Notes: generated by a model not told the origin, from the sequence alone. 64,000 nucleotides of DNA from Chitinivorax sp. B (GCF_005503445.1 NZ_SCOH01000021.1:30683-94682); one strand, 5' to 3'. Positions 30,795 through 40,617 are shown, counted from the stretch's first letter. A program made the numbers and translations.

Positions 30795-31442
30795 TTATCC
30801 GGCGTAGAAGGCGCTAAAACGTTGCTTGTCATGCTTGGGTGATTCAATTTCATCCAACACGGCAACGGCATAGTCTGGTGAGGTGAGGTTCGGGCTTTGC
30901 GTCACTTGTAGTGGAGATCGATCAACAATCACCTCATAGCGGCCAGTACGTTCTCCAGGGTGCAGGTCTGGTGCAGGGGCCAGAAAGGTCCATGCCATGC
31001 CGACCTTTTGTTTCAGAAGTCGATAGGCTTCACGTGTTGCCAGTGCGCCTTGTTTCCATTGTTCGGGAAATTCAGGCGTATCGATCAGATCCAGGCCAGG
31101 GGCAATCTCCATGCTACCAGCCCCCCCGACTTGCAGAAAATACCGCGTGCTGGCCTGTACGGATGCGTTGATGATGCTGGTATGGGCTTTGACACCATCT
31201 TGATAGATGTTTGGGTTATTCCAACCGCCATTGTAGGCGTTGATCACGCTGTCGTGCCCGGCCAACACGGCGGTCAGGGCAGCAGTATCAAATACATCCA
31301 ACTTGTTCGCAGTCAGATTGGCGTGTTGTGGCAACTTGCTGGGGTCGCGAACAATAGCCGTGACGTGGTGACCACGTGCCAGTGCTTCATTCAGAATGGC
31401 TTGGCCGACAAAACCTGTGGCACCGATCAATGCGATTTTCAT
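30795..31442 (-). CDS. NAD(P)-binding epimerase-like protein
   Basis: 215-residue Rossmann protein starting MKIALIGATGFVGQAIL, the NAD(P) motif GATGFVG. It belongs to the NmrA/YwnB-like atypical SDR group found near LysR or HxlR regulators; catalytic Tyr-x-x-x-Lys is not evident. AAGGAG lies eight bases before the ATG at 31442. It is divergent from the LysR gene, so it is a likely regulatory target of that protein. Substrate unknown. Confidence 0.83.
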   Translation of the reverse strand: MKIALIGATGFVGQAILNEALARGHHVTAIVRDPSKLPQHANLTANKLDVFDTAALTAVLAGHDSVINAYNGGWNNPNIYQDGVKAHTSIINASVQASTRYFLQVGGAGSMEIAPGLDLIDTPEFPEQWKQGALATREAYRLLKQKVGMAWTFLAPAPDLHPGERTGRYEVIVDRSPLQVTQSPNLTSPDYAVAVLDEIESPKHDKQRFSAFYAG

Positions 31443-31529
31443 GAGGAAACTCCTTGGTGGGTTGACTTGATGTGAATGCATCATCGCAGTTGTTATTGAT
31501 CTGATAAACTAGCTATTGTTGTTTTTACT

Positions 31530-31546
31530 GTTCTTGAATTAAGAAC
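31530..31546. promoter_or_regulatory. Candidate LysR operator
   Basis: GTTCTT-GAATT-AAGAAC is a perfect six-base inverted repeat with a five-base spacer in the divergent region, fitting the LysR T-N11-A rule. It lies about 35 bases before the LysR start. Confidence 0.55.
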
Positions 31547-31580
31547 AATTAAAGACTTTTCTCTTTATAGCGGGTTTCTC

Positions 31581-32483
31581 ATGGTGTTGCCTGACCTCAA
31601 TCGACTTTCAATGTTCATTGCCGTTGCACAGGCTGGAGGATTTACGGCCGCTGCAGAACGGATGGGGGTGGCTAAATCTATGGTCAGTCAACAAGTGGGG
31701 CAGTTGGAGTTGGAGCTTGGCGTGACCCTATTTGCCCGCACCACTCGACGCGTGACATTGACTGAATCAGGTGAGGCATTGCTTGGGCTGAGTGAGCCCT
31801 TATTGCAAGGCTTGCAAGATGCGGTAGCTAGTATGGGGAGTGGTGCGGCTGAGTTGTCCGGTCGTTTGAAACTGACGGCACCTGCTGATTACGCCGGCCA
31901 GATATTGGCGCCCGTGCTGGCCCAGTTTGCTTTGCAACACCCTCGAGTGCAATTGGAAATTCTGGCGACTGATCAGCAAGTGGATCTGGTTGCCGAAGGG
32001 GTGGATCTGGCGATCCGGATGGGAACATTAAGTGATTCCAGCTTGCGAGCCACCAAATTGGGCCAGTTTGAACAAGTTCCAGTGGCGGCACCGGGATTGC
32101 TGGCACGTGTTGGGGTGCCAAACCAGCCTGCCATGCTTGCCGAGTTGCCTTGGCTGGCGTTGACGGCATTGCGGGCACCTTTGTCCTGGCGGTTTACAGA
32201 CCCGACAGGAGCCGAGACATTAGTAAGACTGCGCGCTGTGCTCAAGGCCAACTCTACCACCATCTTGATGGAAATGGCGCGAGCGGGTTTGGGGGGGGCC
32301 ATACTGCCAGACTATATGGTGATGGGAGATCTGGCCATCGGTAGGCTTTGCCGGCTGGTGCCAGACCAGCAGCTACCTGCCGGCGGTACGTATGCTGTGT
32401 ATCCAACCACCCGTCAGCCACCTGCCAAAGTGCGTTCACTCATTGATTTCCTCAGGCAGCATATGGACGCTGCGGGAGCTTGA
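31581..32483 (+). CDS. LysR family transcriptional regulator
   Basis: 300-residue regulator. The winged helix-turn-helix occupies residues 1-60 (GGFTAAAERMGVAKSMVSQQVGQLE), followed by a substrate-binding domain of the LysR type found in many small divergent oxidoreductase loci. It is transcribed away from the NAD(P)-binding gene, with a palindromic site between them. The effector is unknown. Confidence 0.88.
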   Translation: MVLPDLNRLSMFIAVAQAGGFTAAAERMGVAKSMVSQQVGQLELELGVTLFARTTRRVTLTESGEALLGLSEPLLQGLQDAVASMGSGAAELSGRLKLTAPADYAGQILAPVLAQFALQHPRVQLEILATDQQVDLVAEGVDLAIRMGTLSDSSLRATKLGQFEQVPVAAPGLLARVGVPNQPAMLAELPWLALTALRAPLSWRFTDPTGAETLVRLRAVLKANSTTILMEMARAGLGGAILPDYMVMGDLAIGRLCRLVPDQQLPAGGTYAVYPTTRQPPAKVRSLIDFLRQHMDAAGA

Positions 32484-32569
32484 GCACTTACCGGAGCAGG
32501 CTGGCCGTTATACATGTGTATGGGCGAATGCCAATAGGGCTATATGTGTTGTTTGCTGGGGTAAACAAA

Positions 32570-33520
32570 TCAATTGACCTGATGGCGTGGCGAACCTGCT
32601 ACAAAAGCTTCAATATTTCCAATCAACTGATCAGTCAGCGTTGTGATGGCGCCAGAGCCAAGCCATGCGCAATGTGGGGTGATGATCAAATTAGGTAGAT
32701 TCAGTGATAATAAAGGATTGCCTTCGCGTGGTGGCTCACTGCTGATGACATCCAGTCCAGCCCCACCAATTCGCTGTTGCTGAAGGGCATCAATCAAAGC
32801 TGCTTCGTCGATCAAGCTACCGCGTGCCGTATTGATTACCAGGGCATGCCGTTGCATCAGGTTGAATTCTCGATGTGACAGTGTGTGTTGAGTTGACTCG
32901 TTGGCTGGAAGGTGCAGGGAAATGACATCTGCCTGCCGCAATACCTCATCGAATGGCGTGTAGTCTGGTCGCGTGGTTGTTGTTCCTTTTCGTTCGGCAA
33001 ACAGCACTCGCATGCCAAAAGCTTTTGCCAGTGTGACAACGCCATCACCAAGTGAGCCTCGCCCGAATATGCCCAAGGTCATATCTGCCAAGTCCCGTAC
33101 GGGGTGCTGAGACAGACAAAACTGTGATGATTGCTGCCATTCGCCAGCTTGCACTGACTGACGATAGGCGAACAAATTTCGAGACAAGCTTAGGATCAAC
33201 ATCATCACATGCTCCGGTACTGTATGCCGGGCATAGTCCCGAACATTACAGATAGTGACACCGCGTGCCTTGCATGCAGCCAGATCGATCTGGTTTACAC
33301 CAGTGGCTGCAACGGCAATCAACTGCAAATCCGGTAGCTTTGAAAGCATGTCTGCGGTGATGGGCACTTTGTTGCTAATGGCAATGCATGCGCCTTGTAG
33401 GCGCTCAATCACCTGTTCTGGGTTGGTTTGAGGGTAATCGACCCAGCGATGTGGAAATGCGGGCGACCGCAGTGTAGCGGGTAGGCTTTGACGATCAAGA
33501 AAGACAATCAACGGATTCAT
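32570..33520 (-). CDS. D-isomer-specific 2-hydroxyacid dehydrogenase
   Basis: 316-residue NAD(P)-dependent oxidoreductase, closest in pattern to glycerate/hydroxypyruvate reductases. Seen: the GRGSLG dinucleotide loop (about residue 153), the Arg-containing VINTARGSLIDEAAL, and the catalytic His in ITPHCAW. A Glu paired with the His is expected before it (GLDVISSEPP). The substrate is not certain. It is monocistronic. Confidence 0.85.
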   Translation of the reverse strand: MNPLIVFLDRQSLPATLRSPAFPHRWVDYPQTNPEQVIERLQGACIAISNKVPITADMLSKLPDLQLIAVAATGVNQIDLAACKARGVTICNVRDYARHTVPEHVMMLILSLSRNLFAYRQSVQAGEWQQSSQFCLSQHPVRDLADMTLGIFGRGSLGDGVVTLAKAFGMRVLFAERKGTTTTRPDYTPFDEVLRQADVISLHLPANESTQHTLSHREFNLMQRHALVINTARGSLIDEAALIDALQQQRIGGAGLDVISSEPPREGNPLLSLNLPNLIITPHCAWLGSGAITTLTDQLIGNIEAFVAGSPRHQVN

Positions 33521-33974
33521 GTGGTGGTAGCTCCTATGCGGCGAGGATGAGCATTATAGGGATTGATAACCGAGCATGCCCAGCGAGTAGATGGTTGGAT
33601 GCATGCTGTTTGCATCGCTGACTGGCGACGACGATTGAGATAGCGCTGTCAGCCTTACTAAGGGGGCGGAACGCGCTATGATGTTGGCCACTTTGATGCG
33701 TGCATATGGGGCCGTGGAGTGATTTGCTGGCACATTGAACAGCGACACGTATTAGATATCCTCAATATCCTTTCGAAAGAACATGGTGTCGGATAATGTG
33801 CTGGTAGCCTGATGCTGCGCGCTGTTCTTCCCTTGGTTGTCGGGGAATTGGGATTGCTTACAGTGCTGTATGAAAGAATTGGTGGGCTTCGACGACTGGC
33901 AGTTGTCGTACAAAATATAACGCAGTGTGACTTGGTACGATGTCGACAGAGCCTGATAGACAGGCGGAATCAAG
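33521..33974. other. Divergent intergenic region
   Basis: About 450 bases between the 2-hydroxyacid dehydrogenase and the SDR gene. Overlapping open frames exist on both strands, but none has a plausible start or family similarity. Promoters for both genes are expected here. Confidence 0.45.
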
Positions 33975-33992
33975 ATGGGAGAGCAGGCAATC

Positions 33993-34742
33993 ATGTTGCA
34001 AGGAAAGAGAGTATGGATTACCGGCGCGTCCAGCGGTATCGGCGCAGCAACGGCGCGCAGCCTCGCCACTTCGGGTGCGGAAGTTGTGCTTACGGCACGT
34101 CGCGAGAATCTGCTGGTTGATCTGGCTGATGAGGTATCTCAGGCTGGGGGCAAGCCCATTATTCGGCCCGTGGACGTCTCTGAGCGGGCAGCGATGGAAG
34201 AGTTGGGGAAAGAGTTGAGTGCAATGGGCGGGATTGATGTTTTGATCAACAACGCGGGGGTGATGCCGCTATCACCGATGCATATGGTCCGGGTTGACGA
34301 GTGGGAAAAAATCATTGATGTGAACCTGAAAGGTGCACTGTATGCCATTGCTGCCGTGTTGCCTACGATGAAGGAACGCAAGAACGGCCATATCATCAAT
34401 TTGAGTTCTGTGGCTGCCAAAGTGACGTTTGCCTCAGCTGCGGTCTTTTGTGCCAGCAAGGCGGGGTTACGGGCGGTGTCCGACGCCTTGCGCAAAGAAG
34501 CACTCCATTATGGCGTAAGGGTTACAGACATCCAGCCGGGTGCAGTAGCAACCGAGCTGCCAAAGAGTATTCGTGTTGACCCGATTCGAGAAGAGGTAAC
34601 ATCCAAAGGGGGGGTATGGGGGCCAGATGCTGAAATCTTGCGCCCGGAAGATGTGGCTGCTGCCATCATGTTTGCGATTGCTCAGCCTGACCACGTTGAT
34701 GTGAGCGAGATCATGATTCGACCCCGTCTACAGGAACATTGA
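33993..34742 (+). CDS. Short-chain dehydrogenase/reductase with Tyr-to-Phe change at the active site
   Basis: 249-residue classical-type SDR: cofactor motif TGASSGIG (residues 10-17), NNAG, INLSS with the catalytic Ser. The expected YxxxK reads FCASK (codon TTT), so the catalytic Tyr is Phe while the Lys is kept. The enzyme may be inactive, use another residue, or act as a binding protein. The start at 33993 follows GCAGG; an ATG at 33975 is possible. It is followed by a shared terminator. Confidence 0.85.
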   Translation: MLQGKRVWITGASSGIGAATARSLATSGAEVVLTARRENLLVDLADEVSQAGGKPIIRPVDVSERAAMEELGKELSAMGGIDVLINNAGVMPLSPMHMVRVDEWEKIIDVNLKGALYAIAAVLPTMKERKNGHIINLSSVAAKVTFASAAVFCASKAGLRAVSDALRKEALHYGVRVTDIQPGAVATELPKSIRVDPIREEVTSKGGVWGPDAEILRPEDVAAAIMFAIAQPDHVDVSEIMIRPRLQEH

Positions 34743-34756
34743 TCTACACAGTGGCA

Positions 34757-34792
34757 GCAAAAAGCCCCGTCAATCAGGTGGGGCTTTTAAAT
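34757..34792. terminator. Bidirectional terminator between SDR and DUF2189 genes
   Basis: AAAAGCCCC and GGGGCTTTT pair across a ten-base loop between convergent stops; T's follow on either strand. Confidence 0.85.
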
Positions 34793-34804
34793 TTGCTGGA
34801 AAAG

Positions 34805-35581
34805 CTAGCGAGCCACAATATCGCGATAAGCATGCCAACTGGCCAGGCCAATCAGTGGCATGGTCAGAATCAGGCCCGTATAGTAAGTGACGAAGCCGAT
34901 GATACAGCACGCCACAATGATCAAGCCCCATACCAACATGGCAGCCGGGTTGCGCCACATGGCCAGGCTGCTGGTAAAAATGGCAATCAAGGTATCGCCA
35001 TCACGATCCAGCAACATCGGGATCGACACGACGCTAATGGCAAACACCAATGCGGCAAATATAAATCCGCTACCAAAATAGACCAACAGGAAGGGCAGGT
35101 TGTCTTCGGTGAAAAATGTCGTTGACAGCATACTGTCCAGTGTGGGTATCTGATCGGTATAAAACAGTGCGAAAACGACAACGGAAACCCGCATCCATCC
35201 GGCAAACATCAGGGCAAGGATCATGGCAAATAAGCCGATGCCGGACAGGTTTTGCCGCCAGGCTGAGAGGGTGGGGAGCAGGCTGACGGCCTCCTGCATT
35301 TCCAGTCGGCGACTGGTTTCATAAAGTCCCATGGCCAAAAACGGCCCCAACAACATGAAACCGGTTACCAGCGTGATGGTCTGGTGTGGTGCGGCAACAA
35401 ATATTCGATGTAGGAAGACGCCCATCAAGCTGAATATCAGTCCATAGAACAAACAGGGAAACGGCGCGTTGCGAAAATCGCGCCAAGCCAGCGCCAGCCA
35501 TTTGAAGGGTTCTTGCATCGGCACATTACGGATGGTGGGAAAGCTGGGTACGGTTTGCTCCGGCTGCAGTGTGTCCTGCAT
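34805..35581 (-). CDS. DUF2189 family integral membrane protein
   Basis: 258-residue polytopic inner-membrane protein with about six hydrophobic segments after a polar N-terminus (first segment near FPCLFYGLIFSLMGVF). It resembles DUF2189 proteins (predicted membrane proteins common in proteobacteria), which have no known function. AAGGAG before the ATG at 35581 decides the start over an in-frame ATG 16 codons upstream. Confidence 0.8.
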   Translation of the reverse strand: MQDTLQPEQTVPSFPTIRNVPMQEPFKWLALAWRDFRNAPFPCLFYGLIFSLMGVFLHRIFVAAPHQTITLVTGFMLLGPFLAMGLYETSRRLEMQEAVSLLPTLSAWRQNLSGIGLFAMILALMFAGWMRVSVVVFALFYTDQIPTLDSMLSTTFFTEDNLPFLLVYFGSGFIFAALVFAISVVSIPMLLDRDGDTLIAIFTSSLAMWRNPAAMLVWGLIIVACCIIGFVTYYTGLILTMPLIGLASWHAYRDIVAR

Positions 35582-35817
35582 CGTGTTCTCTCCTTCGGAA
35601 TCGTTATTGTTTGCCATCATGACATTCATGGCCGATTTGGCCAGAAATACGGGCTGTGGTTTTTTTGTTGTTGCAACAGTTATTTAGCGCCCGTGGTCGG
35701 TAAATTGCAAGCAGTGCTGTTCTGCCATATATCCGCCTTATCATGCGGGTTGAGGCTGTTGCAATGCACCACTACAATAGCGGCCTCCCTTCACTTACCT
35801 CAGGTCAAAGCACGCCC

Positions 35818-36615
35818 ATGTCGGATATCCTGAATACCATTCTCGCCGTCAAGCATGACGAGGTCGCCGCGGCACGCGCAATTCAGCCATTGGATGCAGT
35901 ACGCGCAGCAGCTGCGGGGCAGGCACCAGCACGTGATTTTGTCGGTGCCATTCGTAGCAAGCTTCAGCGACATTTGCCTGCTGTCATTGCCGAAATCAAA
36001 AAAGCCAGCCCAAGCAAGGGGGTGATCCGTGAGAACTTTCAACCTGCAGAGATTGCAGCGAGCTATGCCAAACATGGTGCGGCATGCCTTTCTGTTTTGA
36101 CGGACCGCCAGTTTTTTCAGGGGGACGTGGCCTATCTGCAAGCGGCGCGGGCCGCATGTGATTTGCCGGTGTTGCGCAAGGATTTTCTGGTAGACGAGTA
36201 TCAGGTGTACGAAGCACGTGCCATGGGGGCTGATTGCATTTTGTTGATTGCAGCGGCGTTGGACTTGGTCACCATGCAGCGTTTTGAGTCAATTGCTCAG
36301 CAGTTGGGGATGGCGGTACTGGTGGAGGTGCACAATGGGGAAGAATTGCAATTGGCTTTGCAGCTTGCAACGCCTTTGATTGGGATCAACAACCGTAATT
36401 TGCGGACATTCGACGTATCGCTGGCAACGACTCTGGACCTGTTGGCGGCTATACCTGCTGATCGGATCGTGGTCACCGAAAGCGGGATACTGACGTCAGC
36501 TGATGTTGCCCTGATGCGTCAACACAATGTGCATACCTTCCTGGTTGGGGAGGCATTCATGCGGGCGCCGGAGCCTGGTATGGAGTTGGCCAGGCTATTT
36601 GCCGACGCCACTTGA
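35818..36615 (+). CDS. trpC: Indole-3-glycerol phosphate synthase
   Basis: Closes the indole ring in tryptophan biosynthesis (CdRP to indole-3-glycerol phosphate). 265-residue TIM barrel with all catalytic regions: [54 protein letters not shown] and VVTESGI. The frame is open 25 codons further upstream, but similarity begins at the ATG at 35818. Unlike many genomes, no trpD or other trp gene is adjacent, so it stands alone here. Confidence 0.95.
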   Translation: MSDILNTILAVKHDEVAAARAIQPLDAVRAAAAGQAPARDFVGAIRSKLQRHLPAVIAEIKKASPSKGVIRENFQPAEIAASYAKHGAACLSVLTDRQFFQGDVAYLQAARAACDLPVLRKDFLVDEYQVYEARAMGADCILLIAAALDLVTMQRFESIAQQLGMAVLVEVHNGEELQLALQLATPLIGINNRNLRTFDVSLATTLDLLAAIPADRIVVTESGILTSADVALMRQHNVHTFLVGEAFMRAPEPGMELARLFADAT

Positions 36616-36832
36616 TGCATGCTGTCATCGCCATGTAATGCACAGATCAGACAATGCCACCGCAATCTGTTGCGTATTTGCAACTCTTGCACAGATAAAA
36701 GCGCGTTAACCTGCGTGCAAGCTTGCCCTGCGTTTTCCCGCTTTGGCAAAATGGCTGTCAGGTTTCCCCAAAGGGAGCTGGTCGTATGGTATGCGGCCGC
36801 AAAAGTAAGATACAAACCTCAAGGAGCATCGA

Positions 36833-37936
36833 ATGAACAAGAAACTGATTGCAATCGCCGTAGCAGGCGCAGTTGCTGCACCGCTCGCCATGGCAGAAAA
36901 CAGTGTGACCCTGTATGGTCAGGCTCGTGTAGGTGTTGAGCACATCAAGACCAAGAACACAGATTCTGCCTCCACCGCTGCTACCATTTCTAAGTCACGC
37001 GTTGCTGACTGGACTTCCCGCATCGGTTTCAAGGGCCAGGAAGAACTGGGCGGCGGTATGAAGGCTTTGTGGCAAGTTGAACAGGCTGTCAAGCTGGATG
37101 ATGGTTCGAGTGGCACGTTCGCTTCCCGTAACTCGTATGTTGGTCTGGGTGGCGGTTTTGGTGCGATCAAGTTGGGTCGCCATGATACGCCTTACAAGCA
37201 AACTGGTGGTGATGCACTCACCTTCGGTATGGTCGGTTCTGCTGACATCAACGGCGCCAAAGGTTTGATGCACCGTGGCGATCAGCGTGCCAACAATGCA
37301 ATTTGGTATGAATCGCCGAACTTTGGTGGTTTCACGACATCGGTTATGTATGGCACTGCTGAAAACAAAGAACCAGCAACCGCTACTGCCAAGGCAATTG
37401 ACACCAACCTGTGGTCTGCCAATGCAATCTACAAATCAGATATGTTTGAGGGTGGTATTGGCTACTTGCATCATGAAGATGCTGAGTTGAACTACAAAGC
37501 AAATGCTGATGTGAAGACTGACGCTTTCATCGGTTACGCAGCTGTGAAGTTCGGTCCTGCCAAGATCATTGGTGGCGTAGAGCATACAGAAGAGAAGATG
37601 CCCGCTTCTGGCGCAGTCTCTTCCTACAAGCGTAAGCGCGATAGCTGGACGCTGGGCGGTACGTTTGATATTGGTGCCATTCAGCTGCGCGCGGCTTTTG
37701 TTGAAGCTCGCAAGTTGAAGTCCAACTCTGCGGTAGAGACAACCGACGATACCAAGGCCAAGCAATTCATGCTGGGTGCTGGTTATGCTTTCTCCAAGCG
37801 TACCGAAGCCATGGCGTTCTACACCAAGATCGACAACCAGAAGAATGCAGCGTTTGACTTCGATACCAACGCACTGGGTGTGACTGTTGGTCAAGATCCG
37901 GAAGCGTTCGGCGTAGGTCTGCGTCACAAGTTCTAA
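36833..37936 (+). CDS. Outer-membrane porin (Neisseria/Burkholderia type)
   Basis: 367-residue general porin forming a 16-stranded beta-barrel trimer. Signal peptide MNKKLIAIAVAGAVAAPLAMA, first strand SVTLYGQARVGVEH, a typical RIGFKGQEELGGGMKALWQVE, and a C-terminal Phe (RHKF) for BAM recognition. AAGGAG precedes the ATG. Codon use looks like a highly expressed gene. The 217-base upstream region must hold its promoter. A strong terminator follows. Confidence 0.93.
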   Translation: MNKKLIAIAVAGAVAAPLAMAENSVTLYGQARVGVEHIKTKNTDSASTAATISKSRVADWTSRIGFKGQEELGGGMKALWQVEQAVKLDDGSSGTFASRNSYVGLGGGFGAIKLGRHDTPYKQTGGDALTFGMVGSADINGAKGLMHRGDQRANNAIWYESPNFGGFTTSVMYGTAENKEPATATAKAIDTNLWSANAIYKSDMFEGGIGYLHHEDAELNYKANADVKTDAFIGYAAVKFGPAKIIGGVEHTEEKMPASGAVSSYKRKRDSWTLGGTFDIGAIQLRAAFVEARKLKSNSAVETTDDTKAKQFMLGAGYAFSKRTEAMAFYTKIDNQKNAAFDFDTNALGVTVGQDPEAFGVGLRHKF

Positions 37937-37959
37937 GCTTCACGTTTAGACTGCCCTAC

Positions 37960-37994
37960 GAAGACGGGTGCCAATCGGCACCCGTTTTTTATTG
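37960..37994 (+). terminator. Terminator of the first porin gene
   Basis: ACGGGTGCC, loop AATC, GGCACCCGT and a T6 run begin about 25 bases after the stop codon. Confidence 0.94.
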
Positions 37995-38154
37995 GGGGTT
38001 GCACATATGCAACATCGGCCTGGCTGAATCAGGAAATTAGAATAAAAGCACTTGTCATGCCTGATGGCGTCTTGGCAGAATCAGTAAAAACCCGAATATG
38101 GGTATGTAATACATCGGCTGATGGACAGCGGGTGTCAAAGAGGGAGAGAAAATA

Positions 38155-39597
38155 ATGCAAATCAAGCGTTCCGTGCTGGCTATCAGTTTGGCGATGGCGA
38201 TGCCAGTCGCGTTTGCCGAATCAGTTACAGTGTACGGCCATGTGGCCATGGGGTTGGAGCAAGTTCAAGCCAAAGGCGCAACACAGTATGACGCAACCTC
38301 GCCTTACAATACGCCTGTAAATGCAGCATTGGCGAATGGGCAGACGGATATTCCTTCGAAAACCCGCGTGACGGATGCGTTGTCGCATCTGGGGATCAAA
38401 GGGCAGGAAGATTTGGGTGGTGGGATGACTGCCTTCTTCCAGATCGAATCGGCGATCAAGCCCGATGATGGTTGTGGCTATGTGGGTTGCGCTTTCTCTG
38501 ATGTATCCAAGCCGGCGTCAGGACAAGCCACGATTGGTACCCGCCAGTCATTTGTTGGGCTGCGTGGCAAGTATGGCACGTTGCAAGCCGGTCGCCTGGA
38601 CATGTACTTTGATAAGCACGTTCCCAATGAACTGCATTTGCTGCGTTCGGGCAACAACTCAACCGCATTGGCTGTACTGGGTTATGCGTTCAATTCAGGT
38701 GGGGCTGCAGCAGGGTTTATTCCCCGACTGTCAGCATTACCACCTGGGGCTGTTGATGCGAGACTGCTACCGCTTTCCAGTTTTGCTGTCCCGTTTTACA
38801 ACGTTGGCAACCGTGCCAGCAATGTCATCCAATATCGTTCACCTAATTTCAAAGGCCTCTCTGCGCTGGTGGCGACAACAGCACCTGAATCCAAAGGCGT
38901 ATACAATCTGGATGACACGGGCAATAATGGTTTTACCGGAATTGCCGCTGGCCTGAACGGGTTGACTGGCGGGCGTCAAGTTAGACCGCAAGCTACCGAG
39001 GTCACCATTGCATACTTCCCAGGTTGGATGTTTACCAGCTTGGCATTCATGCAAGAAAAAGATCCCGTGCCACTGGTGGCAGGCGGTATTATCGACAAAG
39101 CCTATGGAGTGAAATTCTCTTTAGGGGCGAATCTGACACCAGCACTCCGTCTAGGAATGGTGTTTGAACGGCAGGTCAACAAATACAACGCTGCTTTTGC
39201 GCAAAATGTGCAAAACCTGAGTCGCTTGACCGGTGCACCACAAACTGTCGGGGATGCTAGCCGTGAAACCTGGGTACTGGGTGCCAGCTACAAGTTCTCG
39301 GATGCCTTTGATGTATTTGCCACCTATGCCAAGGCCAATGATATCAAGCAATGGAATGGCAGTACCGATAACGAGTCCGGAGCGCACTACTATCAACTGA
39401 CGGGCTTCTACAACTTGTCCAAACGTACGAATCTCTACACCACTTATGCCCGTGTCGAAAATGAAGCCAATGCGGCATACAATTTCTTTATTAATGGTGC
39501 GGTGACCGGTGATAGTGGGCGTCAGGCGCCATTTGTGGCGACACCCCGTGGTGCAGACCCGAGTTCCTATCAGGTGGGTATTAGCCACAATTTCTGA
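38155..39597 (+). CDS. Second outer-membrane porin, long-loop type
   Basis: 480 residues, about 110 more than its neighbour, so with larger loops. Signal peptide MQIKRSVLAISLAMAMPVAFA, barrel start SVTVYGHVAMGLEQ, SHLGIKGQEDLGGGMTAFFQIE, and the terminal Phe (SHNF). Two cysteines (DDGCGYVGCAF) in an early loop may form a disulfide, which is uncommon in the general porins. It has its own terminator, so it is probably regulated separately from the first porin. Confidence 0.9.
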   Translation: MQIKRSVLAISLAMAMPVAFAESVTVYGHVAMGLEQVQAKGATQYDATSPYNTPVNAALANGQTDIPSKTRVTDALSHLGIKGQEDLGGGMTAFFQIESAIKPDDGCGYVGCAFSDVSKPASGQATIGTRQSFVGLRGKYGTLQAGRLDMYFDKHVPNELHLLRSGNNSTALAVLGYAFNSGGAAAGFIPRLSALPPGAVDARLLPLSSFAVPFYNVGNRASNVIQYRSPNFKGLSALVATTAPESKGVYNLDDTGNNGFTGIAAGLNGLTGGRQVRPQATEVTIAYFPGWMFTSLAFMQEKDPVPLVAGGIIDKAYGVKFSLGANLTPALRLGMVFERQVNKYNAAFAQNVQNLSRLTGAPQTVGDASRETWVLGASYKFSDAFDVFATYAKANDIKQWNGSTDNESGAHYYQLTGFYNLSKRTNLYTTYARVENEANAAYNFFINGAVTGDSGRQAPFVATPRGADPSSYQVGISHNF

Positions 39598-39631
39598 TGC
39601 GTGGCTTGGCGAGGTACTGATTGCGAAATGA

Positions 39632-39660
39632 AGAGCCGCCTGCTTGGCGGCTTTTTCTTA
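39632..39660 (+). terminator. Terminator of the second porin gene
   Basis: AGCCGCC, loop TGCTT, GGCGGCT and a T-rich run lie about 35 bases after the stop. Confidence 0.93.
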
Positions 39661-39720
39661 CTTACGGTTTGCATGGCAAAATTCGGGTGGAATCTGAATG
39701 CGAGCGATTAAGGGCGCGAT

Positions 39721-40617
39721 ATGAATACAACGCGTGTGAATCGATTCGTTATCCCGACATGGGTTGTGATGATAGGGATGGCCATGCCGGGATGGGTGAG
39801 GGCGGAGGTATCGTCACGTGAATTTAAATTACCGTTGCAAACAGCGCCATTTGCAACACGCGATGACCTCAAGGCAGTTGTGTTGAAGTATGCAGAAGCC
39901 CAGGCCGTTTGGGCGGGCCAAGTTACCGGCACCAAGGTGGCTGGCCAAGTGAAACGTGACAAGACACGGGTCGTTCATTATTTGGATCAACCAGGGGAGT
40001 GTGGGTTGCGTGCTGCGGGTTTGATCCTGCGGGTGCGGGCGAATGGCGAACGACAGGTGCTCACGCTGAAAACACGCTCTGCTGATACAGAGTCAATTCA
40101 ACGAATGAAATTGAATGAGGCAGAAGAGAGCGCCAAGTTGGAAGAGGATATCTCGCCACCAATGGAGACCAAGGTATCCCGTTCGGTATCTCGGGATGTT
40201 GCGTTGCCGCCAGCAGATCTGGATTCGTTGCGCCAATTGTTTCCCGCACTGAACGGGTGGCCTCTGGCAAAGGGGCCATTGGCAGTTGTTGGTGGTACAG
40301 AAATTCGAGAAGAAACCTATGATTTGCCCAACATCATTTTTGCTGGCATAAAAGCAAAAGCTGATGTGACCTTGTGGTATGGCGCAAAAGATGGTGTATT
40401 GCGGTTTGCTGAAACGTCGTTTCGATATGCTGTGCCAAGCGCTGCGGACCAAGCCCGGCAGACTGCCGACCGCGCTGCAAAGCTCTTTCAAGCGATGCAG
40501 GAGGGTTTATGGTCTGCTGCCACAGAAAATCGGCAGACGAAAACAGACTGGATATACGACGATGCAGGAAAGGGATTTTGCTTGCGGGCCAATACCAAGG
40601 TTATTAGTCGTGGATGA
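39721..40617 (+). CDS. Exported CYTH-like domain protein
   Basis: 298 residues with an N-terminal signal peptide (cleavage near WVRA-EVSS). The mature part resembles the CYTH/triphosphate tunnel fold: HYLDQPGECGLRAAGLILRVR followed by LTLKTR, an acidic AKLEEDI, and later strands with charged residues. CYTH enzymes usually act on triphosphates inside the cell, so an exported version is odd and the assignment is tentative. Its 3' end overlaps the convergent Mth938-like gene by 14 bases. Confidence 0.6.
   Translation: MNTTRVNRFVIPTWVVMIGMAMPGWVRAEVSSREFKLPLQTAPFATRDDLKAVVLKYAEAQAVWAGQVTGTKVAGQVKRDKTRVVHYLDQPGECGLRAAGLILRVRANGERQVLTLKTRSADTESIQRMKLNEAEESAKLEEDISPPMETKVSRSVSRDVALPPADLDSLRQLFPALNGWPLAKGPLAVVGGTEIREETYDLPNIIFAGIKAKADVTLWYGAKDGVLRFAETSFRYAVPSAADQARQTADRAAKLFQAMQEGLWSAATENRQTKTDWIYDDAGKGFCLRANTKVISRG

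Noticed and set aside
33752..34120. Overlapping open frames in the gap before the SDR gene
   Set aside because: Neither strand gives a start with a ribosome site or a recognisable protein; treated as intergenic.
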